Shown piece by piece: positions 51,991 through 60,075 of a DNA stretch of 64,000 nucleotides. Numbering within the stretch: position 1 is the first letter of the stretch; each line of letters opens with the position of its first letter. Location: assembly GCA_964527585.1 (NCBI GenBank), contig CAZGPE010000005.1, positions 1 through 64,000 of the forward strand. Reading direction: 5' to 3'. The stretch is from Fimenecus sp964527585 (GTDB lineage: Bacteria > Bacillota > Clostridia > Oscillospirales > Acutalibacteraceae). Both the position numbers and the translations under genes were made by a program. Under the pieces are notes generated by a model. It was not told the DNA's origin and searched no databases. It saw nothing but the letters and a program-made list of their open reading frames with translations.

Positions 51991-54618
51991 TTATTTATAG
52001 AGAGTTACCGACTGGTCGAAAACTCTTTCGCCTGTAATTACGGCATCCTGATAGAAGTAATCGAACATATCGAGAACTCCGTCTTTTTCAAGATCGGCTG
52101 CGATGAAGAAAACAGTATCTTTTTCAATACTTGACGAACCGAAGAACGCATTGTTCATAAGAAGATCCGCATCGGTTGAGTCAACAAGACCGTCTCCGTT
52201 AACATCGCCGTAAAGAATAACAGTTGCGACTTCATAAACGATTGAGGGGTCGTTTTTTGATACGCATTTTACGATACATCCCGTGCCGACTTTATCTTCG
52301 CCGGTCAAAACGGTATCGTTGCGAAGAACGATAATCTGAATTTCGTCGTTTTCGAGGTCTGCCTTGATTTCGTCAACCGAATTTCCGCCGACTGTAAGAC
52401 CGACCATATATGTGTAATCGGTGCCTCTGTCAACTATAATCGAAGAGTCGTCTTTAACGGTGATTTTTATGAGTTCGAGTTCTTTAACCGCATTGTCGAG
52501 GTTGTCGGCAGCGTTTTTAATGTCTTCAACCGTAGCGTTCGGGTCGTCGAGAACTTTCTGAGCGTCATTGATTTTATCTTCGAGTTCTTTGGCTGTTTCT
52601 TCGGTGTAACTGTCTTTATCGAGTTTGTTTGCGTTATCGACTGCATCCTTAAGATCCGACTTGTCGGGTGTAAGGTCTGTGATTGCATCCATTATGCTGT
52701 CGGTTGCGTTCTTGATTTCGTCGATTGTCGCATCGGACTTATTAAGAATATCTTTACCGTCATTAACCGAATTTTCAAGTTCTGTAATGCTGTCGGGAGT
52801 CATACCGTCTTTCGAAACGCTTTCGGCATTGTCGATTGCATCGGAAAGCTGATTTTTGAGATCTTCGATAATTTTATCGGAAAGTTCTTTGTATGTTGCG
52901 TCGATAACAGACTGTTCGTACCAAACCGAACCGTCTGTTTTGTGATCTGCTTCGATTTGAGAAATAAGGTCCGAAATGTCCGTAAGGTTCGGATTTTCGT
53001 TTACCAAATCCTTAGCCTTGTTAACAAGGTCGATAAGTGCGGTTTCGTCGGTTACGGTGATTGTGTAGTTAATCGGGTTTGCAACATCGGAGCTTGTGTA
53101 AAGAACATCGTCGTTAGTTGAGTAAACTTTCTTTGAAGCCAAACTGCTTCCGCCGGTTTTATATTCGATGTCAAGGTTCGAAGTATATGTTCCGGCACCC
53201 TTTGAAGTAAAGGTGAAGTTAATATCCCAGTAGCAAGCGTTGTTTTTCTTCATCGCTTCGAATCCCGAACCTAATTTACCGGGAAGTTCGGCGCCGACAG
53301 GGGAGTCGGGTGTGTTTTTACCGAGATCCGTTCTTGCGTTGTAAGCGATAACGGGTTCGAAGTTTTCGCTGTTGTTGTATGTAAGCGAAACAATCTGCGC
53401 CCAGTTTGTACCGTCATTCTTGTATGCTGCGAAAAGAGAAGTGAATCTGAACTGTTCGTCTTTTTCGGTCTGAACGAATTTGTATTCAACGGGAGCGAGC
53501 TGCATTGTAATGTAGTGTTCGCCACGGCCTGCTGTGTCGGTGTTGTCCAACTGATGCTGCCAGTAAGATGTTTCTTCGACAGGGGGATTACCTGCTGTTG
53601 CGTCAACTACGAGATTATCTATCGCATCGGCAAGTTTGTCGATTGCGTTTTTGATTTCTTCGTCTGTTGCGTTTTCGTTTTCGTAAACCGATTTTGCTTC
53701 TTCAAGCGCTGTGTTGAGGTTAGAAGCACTTTCGTCGGTGTAATAATCCCGGTTGATGCTTTCGGCTTTTGTAATGAGAGCGCCGAGAGTTGATTTACCT
53801 GCCGCATCAATCAATTCACCGAGCTGTTTAGCGGCTTCGTCAATGTCTTCCTGCGAGTTCCATGACTTACTGCTTGCAAGGCCGCTTTCTTCGATACTCT
53901 TAACAAGTTCTGCGAGTTCCGTTAAAGAAGAGTCATAGGAAAGGAGAGTTTTCGCTCTCTCGTAAAGCGGAATAATTTCCGATTTGTCGATAATGCTGAA
54001 AGTAAGGGTAATTGATTCGTTGTCGTCGGCAGTGCTGTGAGCTGTCTTTGTACCTGTGGTGGCGTTTGAGGTACTTGTGTATTCAATGTCGAGAGTTGTT
54101 TTGTACTCACCGGCACCGGGGCTTGTAAACGAATAGTTCAAATACCAATAATATGTATTGTTGCTTTGCTGATCGCTGTAACCCGATCCCAAAGTACCGG
54201 GGAGTTCGGCACCGACAGGTGTTGAAGGTGTTTTCGAATTGCGAAGCAAGTTTGCAACCCAGGAAACCGTGGGAGTAATCTTTGCATCATCGGTAAATAC
54301 CATATCATCAAGTTTAGCCCAGTTAACGCCGTTATTTTTCAGAGCGCTGAATGTAGAAGTTGCGGTGAGGACTTCGTCGGCTTTTGTTTGAATGAATTTG
54401 AAATCTGTTGCGGAGAGTTTGAGACTGACATAGTTTGTTCCTCTGCCGTCGTCGTATTCAGAGTTGATTTCATGTTCCCAACTTCCCGTTGAGCTGAATG
54501 CGGCTTTGTCTTCGGTTTCGGCGGTTGTGTGGAACACAGCCATCGGCAGTGCGGTTAAAACCATCAAAACAGAAAGAACGGCGCACAAAATTTTTGCGGA
54601 TTTTTTCGTTTTGTTCAT
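51991..54618 (-). CDS. Large secreted dockerin protein with duplicated novel domain and FIVAR repeats
   Basis: The 875-residue product has a signal peptide (about residues 1-33), then an alternation of two kinds of module. Copies of a region of about 165 residues share W-x-H-[EQ], G-R-G, F-[IV]-Q-T, N-W-A, P-V-G-A-E-L-P-G-x-L-G-S-G and T-L-D-I-E-Y. Each copy is followed by helical FIVAR-type repeats (A-T-x-[DE]-[ED]-I-K-N-A). A small beta domain and a type I dockerin (G-D-V-N-G-D-G-L-V-D, then A-A-D-L-E-K-D-G-V-L-D) form the C-terminus. It is probably exported and docked to a cohesin-bearing scaffold or the surface. AUG follows GGAGG. I know no function for the duplicated module. Confidence 0.87.
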   Translation of the reverse strand: MNKTKKSAKILCAVLSVLMVLTALPMAVFHTTAETEDKAAFSSTGSWEHEINSEYDDGRGTNYVSLKLSATDFKFIQTKADEVLTATSTFSALKNNGVNWAKLDDMVFTDDAKITPTVSWVANLLRNSKTPSTPVGAELPGTLGSGYSDQQSNNTYYWYLNYSFTSPGAGEYKTTLDIEYTSTSNATTGTKTAHSTADDNESITLTFSIIDKSEIIPLYERAKTLLSYDSSLTELAELVKSIEESGLASSKSWNSQEDIDEAAKQLGELIDAAGKSTLGALITKAESINRDYYTDESASNLNTALEEAKSVYENENATDEEIKNAIDKLADAIDNLVVDATAGNPPVEETSYWQHQLDNTDTAGRGEHYITMQLAPVEYKFVQTEKDEQFRFTSLFAAYKNDGTNWAQIVSLTYNNSENFEPVIAYNARTDLGKNTPDSPVGAELPGKLGSGFEAMKKNNACYWDINFTFTSKGAGTYTSNLDIEYKTGGSSLASKKVYSTNDDVLYTSSDVANPINYTITVTDETALIDLVNKAKDLVNENPNLTDISDLISQIEADHKTDGSVWYEQSVIDATYKELSDKIIEDLKNQLSDAIDNAESVSKDGMTPDSITELENSVNDGKDILNKSDATIDEIKNATDSIMDAITDLTPDKSDLKDAVDNANKLDKDSYTEETAKELEDKINDAQKVLDDPNATVEDIKNAADNLDNAVKELELIKITVKDDSSIIVDRGTDYTYMVGLTVGGNSVDEIKADLENDEIQIIVLRNDTVLTGEDKVGTGCIVKCVSKNDPSIVYEVATVILYGDVNGDGLVDSTDADLLMNNAFFGSSSIEKDTVFFIAADLEKDGVLDMFDYFYQDAVITGERVFDQSVTLYK

Positions 54619-54674
54619 AATTTTGCCTCCATGCTTTTCTTAATTTTCTTATCATTCTAAACTGATTTTTAGAT

Positions 54675-54730
54675 ATTATAATAATGTATAGGCGTAAAGT
54701 CAATAAACAATCGTACAAAGATTGTTTATT
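54675..54730 (-). promoter_or_regulatory. Promoter and operator-like palindrome of the dockerin gene
   Basis: On the minus strand TTGACT (54703-54698), 17 bp and TATAAT (54680-54675) form a good promoter. Immediately upstream, AATAAACAATC (54702-54712) and GATTGTTTATT (54720-54730) are a perfect 11-bp inverted repeat with a 7-bp spacer that touches the -35. This looks like a regulator site. Confidence 0.7.
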
Positions 54731-54946
54731 ATTTAACATTCTTTTTTATGCGAATTTTACAAAATTTTCAAGTGTAAAAAACTTGAAAAAAACAAATGTC
54801 GAAATATCGTGAAAAATGCACAAAAAGTTCAAAAAACGGCAGAAATTATTATGATAATTACTGCGGTTTTCAGACAAATTTTTCCTTGAATTTACAGGAA
54901 AAAACCTCAAAAAAATCAGAACGGAAAAATGCTCTGCAAAAAGTTA
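54731..54946. other. Intergenic region between the dockerin and DUF134 genes
   Basis: No gene is seen. TTTTCAAGTGTAAAAAACTTGAAAA at about 54769-54793 can form a weak hairpin; the rest is A/T-rich. Promoters for the two divergent genes lie at the ends. Confidence 0.5.
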
Positions 54947-54974
54947 TTGACATATGTCGATAATGGGGTATAAT
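54947..54974 (+). promoter_or_regulatory. Promoter of the DUF134 gene
   Basis: TTGACA (54947-54952), 16 bp and TATAAT (54969-54974). The -35 overlaps a palindrome GACATATGTC (54949-54958), which may be an operator for autoregulation. Confidence 0.75.
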
Positions 54975-55008
54975 AGTATCATCGCATTGAAAAAGAGAGG
55001 AAAAAACG

Positions 55009-55392
55009 ATGGCAAGACCTAAGAAAAACAGGCGCATTTGCTCGTTTCCTAAGGTTATGGGATTCCGTCCGTTCGGCGATTATGCCGAAGTTGTCAATCT
55101 TACATTCGACGAGTATGAAGTTATGCGTCTTATGGACACTCTCGGATATTCTCAGCAGGAGTGTTCCGTACAGATGGATATTGCCCGCTCGACAGTGGCG
55201 GCGATTTACGATTCCGCAAGGGCAAAAACCGCCGATGCGATAATTTACGGAAAGTCGCTTGTTATTCACGGCGGAGACATCGAACTTTGCAAAGGTTCGG
55301 GAAACTGCTGTGGAAAATGCGGAAAAACCGCCTGTAAGGATTGCGGACACGGGACAAGTTCCCGTTGCAAGAGCAATGCGGCTGATAAATAA
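55009..55392 (+). CDS. DUF134-family HTH protein with Cys-rich tail
   Basis: This 123-residue DNA-binding protein belongs to DUF134 (COG1342). It starts with M-A-R-P-K-K-N-R-R and has a sigma-70 region-4-like HTH (Y-S-Q-Q-E-C-S-V-Q-M-D-I-A-R-S-T-V). The tail carries seven cysteines in G-N-C-C-G-K-C-G-K-T-A-C-K-D-C-G and a following S-R-C, likely to bind a metal or sense redox. The gene lies 36 bp upstream of pflB in the same direction, so it may regulate the pfl genes. AGAGAGG precedes the ATG. Confidence 0.85.
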   Translation: MARPKKNRRICSFPKVMGFRPFGDYAEVVNLTFDEYEVMRLMDTLGYSQQECSVQMDIARSTVAAIYDSARAKTADAIIYGKSLVIHGGDIELCKGSGNCCGKCGKTACKDCGHGTSSRCKSNAADK

Positions 55393-55428
55393 GTTTACTA
55401 ATTTTTTATTTCCACGGAGGACAAAAGA

Positions 55429-57660
55429 ATGGAAGCATGGAGAAGTTTTAATAAGGGCGTTTGGTGCGACAGAATTGATGTTTCGAATTTCATCAAGATG
55501 AACTACACCGCATACGACGGAGACAGTTCATTCCTTGAAGGCCCGACAGACAGAACTAACAAAACAATGGAAAGAGTACATGAGTTGCTCATCGCCGAAA
55601 ACGAAAAAGGCGGCGTACTCGATGTAAGCACCGATAAGGTACTTTCAATCCTTTCACATGACGCAGGTTATGTTGTTGATAAGGATACCGATATTATTGT
55701 AGGTTTGCAGACAGACGAACCCCTTAAAAGAGGTGTTTCGCCGTTTGCCGGATTGCGTAACGCAGTTCAGGCTTGTAACGCATACGGATACGAACTTTCC
55801 GAGAAGATTAAAGATGAGTTCACTTACAGAACAACTCATAACTCGGGCGTTTTCCGTGCATATACCGACACAATGAAGGCTGCACGCCATGCGGGTATCC
55901 TCACAGGTCTTCCCGATGCTTACGCAAGAGGAAGAATTATCGGCGACTACCGCAGAATCGCTCTTTACGGTATGGATTACCTTATCGAGCAGAAGAAAAA
56001 CGATAAGCGTAAACTCGGTATGAAAGAAGTTCTTGACGAAGAAACAATTCATACCCTTGAAGATATTGCAAAACAGCTTGACTTTATGAATCAGCTTAAA
56101 GGTCTTGCTCTTTCTTACGGTTATGATATTTCGAAGCCCGCAACAACCGCAAAAGAGGCTATTCAGTGGCTTTATTTCGGTTACCTCGGCGCTATCAAAG
56201 AGCAGAACGGTGCGGCTAACTCAATCGGCAGAATTGCTGAATTTATGGATATTTATATCCAGAGAGATATTGAAGAAGGCATCCTCGACGAAGTTCATGC
56301 ACAGGAACTCATTGATGACCTTGTAATCAAACTCCGTTTGGTTCGCCACCTTCGTACTCCCGAATACAACGACCTCTTCGCAGGCGATCCCGTTTGGGTA
56401 ACAATGGCTCTTGCCGGTGTTACCGGTGAAGGCAAACACATGGTATCAAAGACTTCTTACCGTGTTCTTCAGACTCTTTACAACCTCGGTTCTTCCGCTG
56501 AACCCAACATCACTGTTCTCTGGTCTGACAGACTTCCTCAGGCGTTTAAGGATTTCTGCGCTCAGGTTTCAATCGACACTGACTCGATTCAGTACGAAAA
56601 CGACGATGTAATGAGAAGAATGTACGGCGATGACTATGCGATTGCCTGCTGCGTATCCGCTATGAAGATGGGCAAGCAGATGCAGTTCTTCGGTGCAAGA
56701 TGTAACCTTGCTAAGATTCTCCTTATGGCTCTTAACGGCGGTAAAGACGAAATCGAAGGCGCTCAGATTGCTCCCGAAGGCGATGTATTCGAAGAAAAAG
56801 TTCTCAACTATGACGAAGTTTACGATGCATATAAGAAATACCTTGCTTGGATGGCAAGACTTTATGTTAACACAATGAACATCATTCACTATATGCATGA
56901 TAAATATGCTTACGAAAGACTTATGATGTCTCTTCACGATACAGATGTTGAGCGTTTGATGGCGTTCGGTGTATCCGGTTTCTCGGTTGCAATCGACTCT
57001 CTTTCGGCAATTAAATATGCTAAGGTTACTCCCGTTAAGGACGAAAGAGGCCTTATCACAGACTTCAAGATCGAAGGCAAATTCCCCAAATACGGTAACG
57101 ATGACGACAGAGCAGACCTTATCGGTAAAGACCTTATCGAGTATTTCTACAAGGAACTTTGCAAGACTCCCTGTTACAGAGGCGCTAAGCATACTCTTTC
57201 AATCCTTACAATCACTTCGAATGTTATGTACGGCAGAAAGACAGGTTCAACACCCGACGGCCGTAAAGCAGGCGAACCCTTCGCTCCCGGTGCTAACCCC
57301 ATGCACGGAAGAGACTGTGAAGGTGCTCTTGCTTCTCTTAACTCGGTTGCAAAACTTAACTATGCTTGCTGTCAGGACGGTATTTCAAATACATTCTCAA
57401 TCACTCCCGACGCTTTGGGAAGCGATAAAGAACAGCAGATTGAACACCTTACGACAATGCTTGACGGTTATTTCGAGCAGGATGCTCATCACCTCAATGT
57501 AAATGTTCTTAACCGTGAAAAACTTATTGCGGCTATGGAAGATCCGACTCTTTATCCCTCACTTACAATTCGTGTTTCGGGATATGCGGTTAACTTCAAC
57601 AAACTTACCCGTGATAAGCAGGAAGAAGTTATTGCCCGTACTTTCCATCAGTCAATGTAA
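55429..57660 (+). CDS. pflB: Formate C-acetyltransferase (pyruvate formate-lyase)
   Basis: PFL cleaves pyruvate with CoA to acetyl-CoA and formate using a glycyl radical, a key fermentation step. The 743-residue product has the catalytic cysteine pair in A-I-A-C-C-V-S-A-M and the glycyl-radical motif R-V-S-G-Y-A-V-N-F about 25 residues from the C-terminus. Codon use appears strongly biased to C-ending codons compared with its neighbours, suggesting high expression. GGAGG lies 9-10 bases before the ATG. A terminator-like hairpin separates it from pflA. Confidence 0.97.
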   Translation: MEAWRSFNKGVWCDRIDVSNFIKMNYTAYDGDSSFLEGPTDRTNKTMERVHELLIAENEKGGVLDVSTDKVLSILSHDAGYVVDKDTDIIVGLQTDEPLKRGVSPFAGLRNAVQACNAYGYELSEKIKDEFTYRTTHNSGVFRAYTDTMKAARHAGILTGLPDAYARGRIIGDYRRIALYGMDYLIEQKKNDKRKLGMKEVLDEETIHTLEDIAKQLDFMNQLKGLALSYGYDISKPATTAKEAIQWLYFGYLGAIKEQNGAANSIGRIAEFMDIYIQRDIEEGILDEVHAQELIDDLVIKLRLVRHLRTPEYNDLFAGDPVWVTMALAGVTGEGKHMVSKTSYRVLQTLYNLGSSAEPNITVLWSDRLPQAFKDFCAQVSIDTDSIQYENDDVMRRMYGDDYAIACCVSAMKMGKQMQFFGARCNLAKILLMALNGGKDEIEGAQIAPEGDVFEEKVLNYDEVYDAYKKYLAWMARLYVNTMNIIHYMHDKYAYERLMMSLHDTDVERLMAFGVSGFSVAIDSLSAIKYAKVTPVKDERGLITDFKIEGKFPKYGNDDDRADLIGKDLIEYFYKELCKTPCYRGAKHTLSILTITSNVMYGRKTGSTPDGRKAGEPFAPGANPMHGRDCEGALASLNSVAKLNYACCQDGISNTFSITPDALGSDKEQQIEHLTTMLDGYFEQDAHHLNVNVLNREKLIAAMEDPTLYPSLTIRVSGYAVNFNKLTRDKQEEVIARTFHQSM

Positions 57661-57671
57661 TAACAACTAAG

Positions 57672-57706
57672 AAAAAGGGCGTTGCATTTCGGCAATGCCC
57701 TTTTTA
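57672..57706 (+). terminator. Terminator-like hairpin between pflB and pflA
   Basis: AAAAAGGGCGTTGC and GCAATGCCCTTTTT pair over 14 positions with one wobble, followed by T5. It should reduce transcription into pflA relative to pflB. Confidence 0.88.
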
Positions 57707-57726
57707 TAAACTTACAGGAGATATAT

Positions 57727-58452
57727 ATGGCTAATATTCACTCTTTTGAAAGCCTTGCCGCAGTTGACGGAGAAGGTTTGAGATATGATATATTTTTCAG
57801 CGGATGTCCTTTGAGATGTGCTTACTGTCATAATCCGGACACATGGCATCATAAGGGCGAAATAGATATCGGCGCCGAAGAACTTTTTGCAAAGATAAAA
57901 CGCTTTAAGCCGTATTTCAAAAAAGGCGGCGGAGTTACTTTTTCGGGCGGAGAGCCCCTTCTTAACGCAAAATTCATAAACGAACTTGCGCCGATGCTTA
58001 AATCAGAGTGTATAGGTTATTGCCTTGACACTTCGGGAAGCGTAAAATTAACCGAAGAAGTCAAAAAAGCGATTGACAATGCGGATATGATAATTCTTGA
58101 CATCAAGTTTTCAAATCCCGAAGATTACCGAAAATATACAAAAGGCGATTTTAACCTTTTTTGCGAGATAGGAAGATATGCAAGCGAAAAAGGAATCAGA
58201 ATGTGGCTGAGAACCGTTGTTGTTCCCGGTATTAACGATTCGGAAAAAGCAATGGATGAATATGCCCGCTTTGTAAAACAGTTTAAGTTTGAAAAATACG
58301 AACTTTTAGCTTTTCATACAATGGGATTTTTTAAGTATGATGAATTGAAAATCGAAAATCCGCTTAAAGACACAAAAGCGCTTGACAAATCCCGTCTTAA
58401 AGAACTTCAGCAATATTTGAATGGAAAATTGGCGGAAAACGGATGTGTTTAA
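57727..58452 (+). CDS. pflA: Pyruvate formate-lyase activating enzyme
   Basis: This radical SAM activase generates the glycyl radical in PFL. The 241-residue product has the C-x3-C-x2-C motif in S-G-C-P-L-R-C-A-Y-C-H-N-P-D and T-F-S-G-G-E-P-L. The start at 57727 follows AGGAG; a frame starting at 57682 would run through the terminator. Position directly after pflB is the usual arrangement. Confidence 0.95.
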   Translation: MANIHSFESLAAVDGEGLRYDIFFSGCPLRCAYCHNPDTWHHKGEIDIGAEELFAKIKRFKPYFKKGGGVTFSGGEPLLNAKFINELAPMLKSECIGYCLDTSGSVKLTEEVKKAIDNADMIILDIKFSNPEDYRKYTKGDFNLFCEIGRYASEKGIRMWLRTVVVPGINDSEKAMDEYARFVKQFKFEKYELLAFHTMGFFKYDELKIENPLKDTKALDKSRLKELQQYLNGKLAENGCV

Positions 58453-58503
58453 TTTCCGATATTTCTTAAATTATCTTTATCGGTAATAATAACCCGAAAA
58501 TTT

Positions 58504-58610
58504 ACCGATAATATCTGACCCGTACAGGCGGCGTTTTGCCGCCTGTTTTTTTATGTAATATCTAATTTACGGGTTCCCTCACACCGTAGGGGCGGCGTTT
58601 CGCCGCCCGT
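58504..58610. repeat. REP-like cluster D (two units, no core)
   Basis: Two units start at about 58504 and 58569. The first has a degenerate short stem and GGCGGCG-TTTT-GCCGCC followed by T7, so it is also a likely pflA terminator. The second is a standard unit. There is no core and no inverse unit. The remaining 80 bp before the next terminator hold nothing recognisable. Confidence 0.85.
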
Positions 58611-58646
58611 TGCCGTTGCAACCTCAAATTCACTTCCGTATTCGGC

Positions 58647-58682
58647 AAAACAAACGGCAGATACTCAATGTATCTGCCGTTT
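58647..58682 (-). terminator. Terminator of the pdxK operon
   Basis: AAACGGCAGATAC and GTATCTGCCGTTT form a perfect 13-bp stem with a 5-nt loop; a short T4 follows on the minus strand. Confidence 0.88.
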
Positions 58683-58689
58683 AATTTGT

Positions 58690-58908
58690 TTATTTTAACT
58701 TTTCGATTATTTTTCCGTAGTTTTCCTCACGGTGAGGGAAAATGCATTTCGAACAGTCTTTTACCCCGTTTTCGAGTATCGTATAATTTCCGGGACACTC
58801 CGAGTTTTTATACAGCGGACAAAAGCAGAAAAGGCAGTTGATTTTATCAATTCCTTTATGGCACGGATAATATTCGCAGTCTTTGTTTTCAAAAAATCTG
58901 TAACTCAT
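58690..58908 (-). CDS. Cysteine-rich small domain protein
   Basis: The 72-residue protein has nine cysteines in a recognisable order (D-C-E-Y-Y-P-C-H-K, N-C-L-F-C-F-C-P-L-Y, E-C-P-G-N, D-C-S-K-C), matching the cysteine-rich small domain family (Cys_rich_CPCC-like). It probably binds metal or an Fe-S cluster. Function is unknown. It starts one base after the radical-SAM stop and ends the operon. Confidence 0.82.
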   Translation of the reverse strand: MSYRFFENKDCEYYPCHKGIDKINCLFCFCPLYKNSECPGNYTILENGVKDCSKCIFPHREENYGKIIEKLK

Positions 58909-58909
58909 A

Positions 58910-59524
58910 TCAGTCTGCCGTATACTCTCTGACTCTCAATTCGATTCCCATTTCGTCCGCAAGCGCCTGACATTCGGCAATATCTTCTTCGGGAATTACA
59001 TCGACTAACGAAAATTTAACTTTAACATCATATTCTTTACATTCCCGTGCGAATTTAAGAATAGCGGGAAACGATTTCTCTTTGAACACAGGATGGCAGA
59101 GTTTTTCGTACTTTTCCGAAGTCGGAGCGTTTAATGAAATCGAAACCGTGTCCATAACCGAACAAATTTCTTTTGCCGTCGGTCTTTTATTGAGTAAATC
59201 GGAAAGACCGTTTGTGTTAATTCTGAGTTTGCAGTTCGGGATTTTTTCTTTGAGGTAATTTGCGGTTTTAATCAGCACATCAAAAGCGCAGGTAGGTTCA
59301 CCGTATCCGCAGAAAATAATTTCTCCGCTGTAATCGGAAAAATCGAAAGCGTCGATTTCTTCTTTAACCTGCTCAAAGGACGGACTGTGGCCTGAAAACC
59401 AAAGCGTATCGGCATCTCCGACACTGTCGCCGTTATTACGGATACAAAATTCGCATTTGCACGGGCAGGCATTTGTTATGTTCAAATAGACCTGATTTTC
59501 AAAAGTATATACAATGTTTGCCAT
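58910..59524 (-). CDS. Radical SAM protein, TatD-associated type (TIGR04038-like)
   Basis: This 204-residue radical SAM enzyme has the cluster motif C20-x3-C24-x2-C27 in N-A-C-P-C-K-C-E-F-C and G-Y-G-E-P-T. It resembles the short radical SAM family usually found beside tatD. Its product is unknown; QueE-like folding is possible. Here it lies between an ECF S component and a Cys-rich protein instead of tatD, all packed within 2-3 bp. Confidence 0.82.
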   Translation of the reverse strand: MANIVYTFENQVYLNITNACPCKCEFCIRNNGDSVGDADTLWFSGHSPSFEQVKEEIDAFDFSDYSGEIIFCGYGEPTCAFDVLIKTANYLKEKIPNCKLRINTNGLSDLLNKRPTAKEICSVMDTVSISLNAPTSEKYEKLCHPVFKEKSFPAILKFARECKEYDVKVKFSLVDVIPEEDIAECQALADEMGIELRVREYTAD

Positions 59525-59526
59525 AA

Positions 59527-60075
59527 TTATTTCTCCTGTCTTGAAATTCTTGATTTGAAGTTTGTTTTATCAAGCGCCGCTGCCGCAAGATAATATATTA
59601 TCGCACTTCCGGTTGCCTGAATACAACTGAAAGGTACGGAAATCCATGCTGTCGGGAAGGTGTACAGTAATCCTTCTGCCAAAAGATAACCGAAAACAGT
59701 GATGATTCCCGACACTATCGGCATAACTGCCGTTGTTTTGTTAAGAATTTTTTCGGGCTTTTTCGTTGCTTTTAATGAATATACCAATGCAAAGGGGAGA
59801 GCGTTAAACGCTTTTATTACTGCCGTAAACGGCGCCCAAACCGCAGCTCCGGCAAGCAAATCCGCAATTGCACCTCCGATGGCTGCCGCAAGCATAGCAT
59901 AAGGAGTCGGAAGAATACAAGCCGAAAGATAAATCATACTGTCTCCGAAATGCAGGTACCCGTCATTTATTCCCGTATTAAATTTGATAAAGGCTGTCAT
60001 AACCGCAATGATTGCCGCACACAGTGCCGTGGTAACAGTCAAATAAAGACGGTTCTTTTTTTTGTTTTCATTCAT
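59527..60075 (-). CDS. ECF transporter S component, TIGR04002-like
   Basis: This 182-residue membrane protein has five to six hydrophobic segments and features of ECF S components (A-A-I-I-A-V-M-T-A, H-F-G-D-S-M-I-Y-L, A-A-A-I-G-G-A-I-A-D-L-L-A-G). S components bind a vitamin and dock on a shared energy-coupling module encoded elsewhere. It overlaps the pyridoxal kinase gene by 8 bp, so a B6 vitamer is the most likely substrate. Confidence 0.85.
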   Translation of the reverse strand: MNENKKKNRLYLTVTTALCAAIIAVMTAFIKFNTGINDGYLHFGDSMIYLSACILPTPYAMLAAAIGGAIADLLAGAAVWAPFTAVIKAFNALPFALVYSLKATKKPEKILNKTTAVMPIVSGIITVFGYLLAEGLLYTFPTAWISVPFSCIQATGSAIIYYLAAAALDKTNFKSRISRQEK

